Source of the DNA: SMWC01 sp964466315
Lineage (GTDB): Bacteria; Pseudomonadota; Gammaproteobacteria; Steroidobacterales; Rariloculaceae
Reading direction: 5' to 3'
NCBI GenBank assembly: GCA_964466315.1
Contig: CAYXNS010000001.1
Location: 76,093-140,092, forward strand
Length of the DNA: 64,000 nucleotides
Below, piece after piece: positions 59,397 through 64,000 of the stretch. A model generated the notes under the pieces. It saw only the letters and a program-made list of their open reading frames with translations. It was not told the origin of the DNA and did no database searches. Each line of letters opens with the position of its first letter. Within the stretch, counting starts at the first letter, position 1. The position numbers and the translations under genes were made by a program.

Positions 59397-60377
59397 GTGC
59401 AATTGGACATAATGTTTCAGCGCCTGGCGCGCGCTGGTACCGTGCTCGCGTTCATCGTCGTGATCGTCGGCGCCTGGGTTCGCCTCACGGATGCGGGTCT
59501 TGGCTGCCCGGACTGGCCCGGTTGTTATGGCCAACTCTTCCTGCCCGACAGTGCGGTCGAGCAGGCGGAGCTTGCGTCGGCTTATCCCGAGAGGCCGCTG
59601 GACGCGGGAAAGGCTTCGCGCGAGATGTTCCATCGTTATCTCGCGTCGACGCTGGGATTCATTTGCGTGCTTCTGGCGGGATTGGCGTGGCACAACCGGA
59701 GCGATCCAGCGCAGCCACGGCGCATGCCTTTCATACTGCTCGGTGTCGTGATCTTTCAGGGTCTGCTGGGCATGTGGACCGTGACGCTGCTTCTCACGCC
59801 CGTCATCGTCATGTCGCACTTGCTCGGTGGGCTGACGACATTGGGCTTGCTCTCCTGGCTGTCGCGGTGGTGTTCGCACACGGCGGGCGCCATTGCGGTC
59901 TCGGGTGGGCTCGCTCTGGCCGCGGCCATCGTTCTCGTACTGCAGATATCCTTGGGCGGCTGGACCAGCGCGAATTACGCGGCCCTGGCCTGTCCGGACT
60001 TCCCGACCTGCCAGACACGCTGGTGGCCACCACTCATGGATTTTCGCGAGGGATTTGTGATGTGGCGTGAACTCGGTATCGATTACGAGGGCGGTGTCCT
60101 CGATAATCCAGCTCGAGTCGCGATCCATTTCACGCACCGGCTGGGTGCTATCGTCGCGGCTGCCTTGGTAGGCCTGCTCGGTTTCCGGCTTGCGCAAAAT
60201 GCGACAATGCGGGCGGACGGTATTACGATCCTTGTCGTGCTGGCGGCACAGCTCGTACTCGGCGCAAGTATTGTTCTATTTGGTGTTCCATTAGCGGTAG
60301 CAGTCGGACACAATGGTGTCGCCGCACTACTACTCTTGACGGTTCTCAATGCTAACCAAAGAATTAACCAACTCTAG
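59397..60377 (+). CDS. ctaA: Heme A synthase (COX15/CtaA)
   Basis: Membrane enzyme that oxidises the methyl group of heme O to give heme A for aa3-type oxidase. 326 residues, eight predicted helices. Conserved parts are RLTDAGLGCPDWPGCYGQ, the heme-ligand histidines in FHRYLAS and SHLLGG, the second-half GGWTSANYAALACPDFPTC, HFTHRLG and VGHNGVAA. GTG 59397 (or ATG 59412). TACAAT at about 59315 could be its -10. It overlaps cyoE by 29 bases. Confidence 0.95.
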   Translation: MQLDIMFQRLARAGTVLAFIVVIVGAWVRLTDAGLGCPDWPGCYGQLFLPDSAVEQAELASAYPERPLDAGKASREMFHRYLASTLGFICVLLAGLAWHNRSDPAQPRRMPFILLGVVIFQGLLGMWTVTLLLTPVIVMSHLLGGLTTLGLLSWLSRWCSHTAGAIAVSGGLALAAAIVLVLQISLGGWTSANYAALACPDFPTCQTRWWPPLMDFREGFVMWRELGIDYEGGVLDNPARVAIHFTHRLGAIVAAALVGLLGFRLAQNATMRADGITILVVLAAQLVLGASIVLFGVPLAVAVGHNGVAALLLLTVLNANQRINQL

Positions 60378-61263
60378 GCGTCCGTTGCTCGCCGTGTGGC
60401 GAGATTACTACACACTGACTAAGCCGAGGGTAGTTCAGCTCCTCGTGTTTACTGCCGTCGTCGGCATGTTTCTCGCAACACCCGAATTCGTCCCCTGGGA
60501 TGTCTTGATCTTCGGCAGCCTCGGAATCGGGCTAGCTGCTTCATCGGGCGCTGTCGTCAATCATGTACTGGATCAACGTATCGACGCACAGATGACACGC
60601 ACGCGCGAACGACCCCTGCCGACGGGACGGGTCGGCGAACGCGAAGCGTTCTTGTTCGCGCTCGTGCTTGGCGTGACCGGATTGACGATGTTGACGCTCT
60701 TGATCAATCCGCTAACCGCATTTCTGACATTTATCTCACTAATCGGTTATGCCGTAATCTATACCGTGTTCCTGAAACGGGCGACGCCGCAGAATATCGT
60801 TATCGGTGGCGCGGCAGGGGCGGCCCCTCCGATTCTCGGCTGGGCGGCCGTGACGAATGAAGCGAGTGGCTACGCGCTACTGTTGTTCTTGATAATCTTC
60901 ACCTGGACACCACCGCATTTCTGGGCGCTTGCGATTGCGCGAAAAGACGACTACGAGAAGGCCAGAATCCCGATGCTCCCCGTAACTCACGGCATCGAGG
61001 CGACGAAGTCATTCGTGCTCGCTTATACAATTCTATTGGTTATCGTATCGGTGTTGCCTTTCTTCATGGGCATGAGTGGCATGCAGTATCTGCTCGGCGC
61101 CATTCTGTTGGGCTGCGGGTTTTTGTATTATGCGCTCTGTCTAAAGCTAGGCGACCAGGATAACATCGCAATGAAGACGTTTGGCTACTCGATCACTTAT
61201 CTCATGGCGTTATTCAGCTTCCTATTGGTCGATCACTACATCCCCGCATTCTGGCCCGAGTAA
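60349..61263 (+). CDS. cyoE: Protoheme IX farnesyltransferase
   Basis: Makes heme O from heme B; acts before CtaA. The 304-residue UbiA-superfamily membrane protein has TKPRVVQLLVFTAVVGMFLA, the Asp motif NHVLDQRIDAQMTRTRERPLPTGR, the loop KRATPQNIVIGGAAGAAPPILGW and WTPPHFWALAIARKDDYEKA. ctaA and cyoE (ctaB) make the heme A module, but no cytochrome oxidase subunit gene lies in this window. Confidence 0.95.
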   Translation: MLTKELTNSRRPLLAVWRDYYTLTKPRVVQLLVFTAVVGMFLATPEFVPWDVLIFGSLGIGLAASSGAVVNHVLDQRIDAQMTRTRERPLPTGRVGEREAFLFALVLGVTGLTMLTLLINPLTAFLTFISLIGYAVIYTVFLKRATPQNIVIGGAAGAAPPILGWAAVTNEASGYALLLFLIIFTWTPPHFWALAIARKDDYEKARIPMLPVTHGIEATKSFVLAYTILLVIVSVLPFFMGMSGMQYLLGAILLGCGFLYYALCLKLGDQDNIAMKTFGYSITYLMALFSFLLVDHYIPAFWPE

Positions 61264-61303
61264 CCGCGTCGATCTCAAGGCCGTACGAGCCAGCGTTCCG
61301 ACC

Positions 61304-63457
61304 ATGGACGTCACCGAAATCATCGACCCTCTGAACGAGGCACAGCGAGAAGCCGTCACGGCGCCGCACCATCCGACGCTCGTCCTCGCGGGCGCAGGCA
61401 GCGGCAAGACACGCGTTCTCGTGCATCGCATAGCGTGGTTGATTCGTGTCGAGGGCGTCGCGCCGCAGCAGCTCCTGGCGGTGACGTTCACCAACAAGGC
61501 CGCGGCCGAGATGCGGCAGCGGATCGAAGCTCTACTGGGTTTCCCGACGCGGCACTTCTGGATCGGCACGTTTCACGGTCTCGCGCATCGATTGTTGCGC
61601 ATCCACTGGCGTGAGGCTGAGCTTGCGGAAGGGTTCCAGATCATGGATTCCGCGGATCAGCTAAGAATGATCCGGCGCATGTTGAGGGATCTACAGCTCG
61701 ATGAAAACGAGTGGGATCCGAAAGAAATCCAATGGTTCGTCAACGTACAAAAGGACGAAGGACTGCGCCCCGACCACGTCAACGATGATGGCAATACAGG
61801 TCGCCGGCAGATGATCGATTTATACGCGCGCTATGAGAAAGCTTGTGCAGATTCTTCAGTCGTTGATTTCGCGGAGTTGTTGCTGCGTGCGCTCGAACTC
61901 TTGAGAGGAAACGGCGAGCTGCTGGCCCAGTATCAAGCGCGTTTTCAACATCTACTCGTGGACGAGTTTCAGGATACAAATGCGATTCAATACAACTGGC
62001 TGAAATTGCTTGCGGGAAAAACGGGAATACCCTTCGTTGTCGGCGACGACGATCAATCGATCTACCGGTGGCGAGGCGCGCGCGTCGAGAACCTCTATGA
62101 CTATCAACAGCACTTTAAGGGAACCGATGTCATTCGACTGGAGCAGAACTATCGCTCGACAGGGACGATACTCAAAGCAGCGAACGAGGTTATCTCGCAT
62201 AACAGTTCACGCCTGGGCAAGAACCTGTGGACAGAGGGAAGCAGCGGTGAGCTGATACGCCTCTATGCGGCATTCAACGAACGCGATGAAGCGGACTTCG
62301 TCGTCAATCGCATCAGCGACTATATCGATGAGGGGCACTCGCGCTGTGATGTGGCGGTGTTATATCGATCGAACGCACAGTCACGCGTGTTCGAGGAGAC
62401 ATTACTCGCTGCCGGTATCCCTTATCGTGTCTATGGCGGCCTCCGTTTCTTCGAACGCGCCGAGATCAAGGATGCGCTGGCTTATCTACGCTTGGTTGCG
62501 AATCGTGACGACGACCCCTCCTTCGAGCGAGTCGTCAACACGCCTACTCGAGGTATCGGCGCGCGCACCATGGAGGTCGTACGCGCCTATTCGCTCGAGG
62601 CGGGTGTGAGTCTATGGCGTGCGGCCGGCGGGGTAATCACCGACGGCGTGTTACCGAAACGATCGAGTAAAGCGCTCTGGGCTTTTCTTAGTCTCGTCGA
62701 TCGTCTGGACATGGAGACCCGTGACGTATCGCTGCACGACCAGGTCAGGGAGGTCACTCATGCGAGCGGGCTCATTGCATACCACGGACGCGAGGGGCAG
62801 ATGGCAGGGGAAGCAAAAGTCGAGAATCTCGAGGAACTCGTCAGTGCAGCGCAGGGCGTCATACAGGACGAGGACTCGGAATTGCCACCGTTGGCGGAAT
62901 TTCTGTCCTACGCGGTCCTGGAGTCCGGTGACGCCCAAGCCGAGGATTACGAAGACAGTGTCCAACTCATGACGTTGCACTCGGCCAAAGGCCTGGAGTT
63001 CCCATTGGTGTTCCTGGCTGGTCTCGAAGATGGTCTGTTTCCGCACCAACGCTCTCTGGCCGACGCCAACGGTCTGGAGGAGGAACGCCGCCTCTGTTAC
63101 GTTGGCCTGACGCGGGCGCAGCAGCAGATCTATCTCACGTATGCCGAACAACGTCGGTTGTACGGTACCGATAATTACGGCACGCCTTCGCGCTTTATTC
63201 GCGAAATTCCACAAGAGTTACTCAAGGAGGTTCGTCCAGCCCTATCCGTCTCCCGCCCGATTTTCCGGCCGACGCGACCGCTCGAGAACGAAGCGTCACC
63301 TATGCGACTGGGTCAGCGTGTCCGTCACGGTAAGTTCGGCTGCGGTGTCGTGCTTAATTCCGAAGGCAGCGGATCGCATGCGCGAGTGCAGGTCAATTTT
63401 GAGAACGCCGGCACAAAATGGCTCGTTCTTGCATATGCCAAGCTGGAACTGATGTAG
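61304..63457 (+). CDS. uvrD: DNA helicase II UvrD
   Basis: 3'-5' SF1A helicase in nucleotide-excision and mismatch repair. 717 residues (E. coli 720). Start MDVTEIIDPLNEAQREAV at ATG 61304; the longer open frame from 61181 lies in cyoE. Motifs: Walker A LAGAGSGKTRVLVHR, Ia TFTNKAAAEMR, II VDEFQDTN, III GDDDQSIYRWRGA, IV RLEQNYRST, V TLHSAKGLEFP, VI LCYVGLTRAQQ, and a C-terminal Tudor-like part (RLGQRVRHGKFGCGVV). Match to UvrD rather than Rep rests on the N-terminus and this tail. Confidence 0.96.
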   Translation: MDVTEIIDPLNEAQREAVTAPHHPTLVLAGAGSGKTRVLVHRIAWLIRVEGVAPQQLLAVTFTNKAAAEMRQRIEALLGFPTRHFWIGTFHGLAHRLLRIHWREAELAEGFQIMDSADQLRMIRRMLRDLQLDENEWDPKEIQWFVNVQKDEGLRPDHVNDDGNTGRRQMIDLYARYEKACADSSVVDFAELLLRALELLRGNGELLAQYQARFQHLLVDEFQDTNAIQYNWLKLLAGKTGIPFVVGDDDQSIYRWRGARVENLYDYQQHFKGTDVIRLEQNYRSTGTILKAANEVISHNSSRLGKNLWTEGSSGELIRLYAAFNERDEADFVVNRISDYIDEGHSRCDVAVLYRSNAQSRVFEETLLAAGIPYRVYGGLRFFERAEIKDALAYLRLVANRDDDPSFERVVNTPTRGIGARTMEVVRAYSLEAGVSLWRAAGGVITDGVLPKRSSKALWAFLSLVDRLDMETRDVSLHDQVREVTHASGLIAYHGREGQMAGEAKVENLEELVSAAQGVIQDEDSELPPLAEFLSYAVLESGDAQAEDYEDSVQLMTLHSAKGLEFPLVFLAGLEDGLFPHQRSLADANGLEEERRLCYVGLTRAQQQIYLTYAEQRRLYGTDNYGTPSRFIREIPQELLKEVRPALSVSRPIFRPTRPLENEASPMRLGQRVRHGKFGCGVVLNSEGSGSHARVQVNFENAGTKWLVLAYAKLELM

Positions 63458-63488
63458 ACTACGCGCGAATTTCGCGCAACATCCCTTA

Positions 63489-64000
63489 ATGAATATTCTT
63501 ATTCTGGGTGCGGGGCAGGTAGGTACGACAGCTGCCTATAGTCTGGCTCGCGAGGAGGCTAACGAGGTCACGATCATGGATTGTGATCCCGAAGTTCTAC
63601 GCGAGTTACAGGACCGCTTGGACGTTAGAACCGTCGTAGGCCACGCGGCCCATCCAGATGCGCTCGAACGAGCGGGAATTGCCGATGCTGACATGATCAT
63701 CGCGCTGACGAACAGTGATGAGATCAACATGATCGCCTGTGAAGTCGCTGGCCATCTCTTCAAAACTCCCACGAAGATTGCGCGAATTCGATCAGCCGAG
63801 TACATGGGGCATGAGGAGTTATACGGTCCAGAACACGTATCCGTGGATGTGAGGATCAGCCCCGAAGAACTCGTCACGAACCATATCGGTGAGCTCATTC
63901 ATTTTCCGGGCGCACTTCAAGTGCTCGAGTTTGCAAACGGCAAAGTCCGTCTGGTTGCAGCCGTTGCCCATGAGGGTGGCGCACTGGTCGGACACCCGTT
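63489..64000 (+). CDS. trkA: Trk potassium uptake system protein TrkA (partial, C-terminus beyond right edge)
   Basis: NAD-binding regulatory subunit of the Trk K+ transporter on the cytoplasmic face. About 170 residues are in the window: Rossmann loop ILGAGQVGTTAAYSLAREEANEVTIMDCD, the GHAAHPDALERAGIADADMIIALTNSDEINM region (TrkA_N), and ARIRSAEYMG. A full TrkA has two N/C domain pairs and about 458 residues, so nearly two thirds is missing. It is 31 bases from uvrD. Confidence 0.93.
   Translation, partial: MNILILGAGQVGTTAAYSLAREEANEVTIMDCDPEVLRELQDRLDVRTVVGHAAHPDALERAGIADADMIIALTNSDEINMIACEVAGHLFKTPTKIARIRSAEYMGHEELYGPEHVSVDVRISPEELVTNHIGELIHFPGALQVLEFANGKVRLVAAVAHEGGALVGHP

Noticed and set aside
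59211..60197. A 328-codon frame opposite ctaA
   Set aside because: Antisense to a conserved membrane protein; highly Arg/Gln-rich with no domain.
1..64000. tRNA, rRNA, CRISPR, insertion sequences, prophage
   Set aside because: Scanned by eye for T-loop GGTTCGAATCC patterns, regularly spaced repeats, transposase or phage genes; nothing convincing was found. A tRNAscan or CRISPR finder run would be decisive.

Overview
This window reads as chromosomal housekeeping DNA of a gammaproteobacterium, probably from a draft or metagenome assembly because a run of ten N interrupts hslV. The evidence is the gene order: dapF-DUF484-xerC, hslVU, ubiE-ubiJ-ubiB, pilMNOPQ with aroK-aroB downstream, gmk-rpoZ-spoT-ridA-recG-ubiA, uvrD followed by trkA, and bioB-bioC. 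GC content is clearly above 50% by eye. Heme A synthase and farnesyltransferase point to an aerobe with an aa3-type oxidase. I cannot fix the genus; a marine Chromatiales/Woeseiales-like lineage is only a guess. I saw no phage, insertion sequence, CRISPR array, rRNA or tRNA.

Layout. 1-2 kb: 3' part of a ParA-like ATPase gene off the left edge, then ubiD. 2-8.3 kb, plus strand: dapF, DUF484, xerC, hslV (with gap), hslU, DUF971, ubiE, ubiJ, then ubiB to 9.9 kb. 9.9-12 kb, minus strand: CinA-like protein, EEP-fold hydrolase, DUF2007/zinc-ribbon protein. 12-18.7 kb, minus strand: a complete trpEGDCFBA operon with a readable attenuator and trpL leader peptide. 18.7-29.8 kb: an SLC13 permease divergent from an ABC exporter, then ppc, ycgN, a 2-hydroxyacid dehydrogenase, ybbA divergent from tesA, and fadD. 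29.9-34.8 kb, minus strand: DUF445, pyrF, dgt, aroB, aroK. 34.9-41 kb, minus strand: an Ig-like adhesin fragment followed upstream by pilQPONM, with a class I cyclic-di-GMP riboswitch in the pilM leader. 41.4-44.6 kb: mrcA (PBP1A) and a hypothetical gene. 44.6-48.8 kb, minus strand: gltA, rpmE, a DnaA-box-like cluster, rdgB, rph, a PP2C phosphatase. 48.9-64 kb, mostly plus strand: yicC, gmk, rpoZ, spoT, ridA, recG, ubiA, a decayed comF (minus), bioB, bioC, ctaA, cyoE, uvrD and the start of trkA.

How the genes work together. Five ubiquinone genes (ubiD, ubiE, ubiJ, ubiB, ubiA) sit in three places. The trp operon supplies all tryptophan enzymes after chorismate, while aroK and aroB feed the shikimate pathway above it. 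The pil operon makes the type IV pilus alignment complex and outer-membrane secretin, and the riboswitch ties it to the second messenger that governs motile versus sessile life. spoT, rpoZ and gmk form a guanine-nucleotide/stringent-response group.

The most interesting items are the c-di-GMP aptamer ahead of pilMNOPQ, the fully legible trp attenuator, the Ig-domain reading frame that begins in mid-domain directly after the pilQ stop codon in the same frame, and the DnaA-box/AT-rich element upstream of rpmE.
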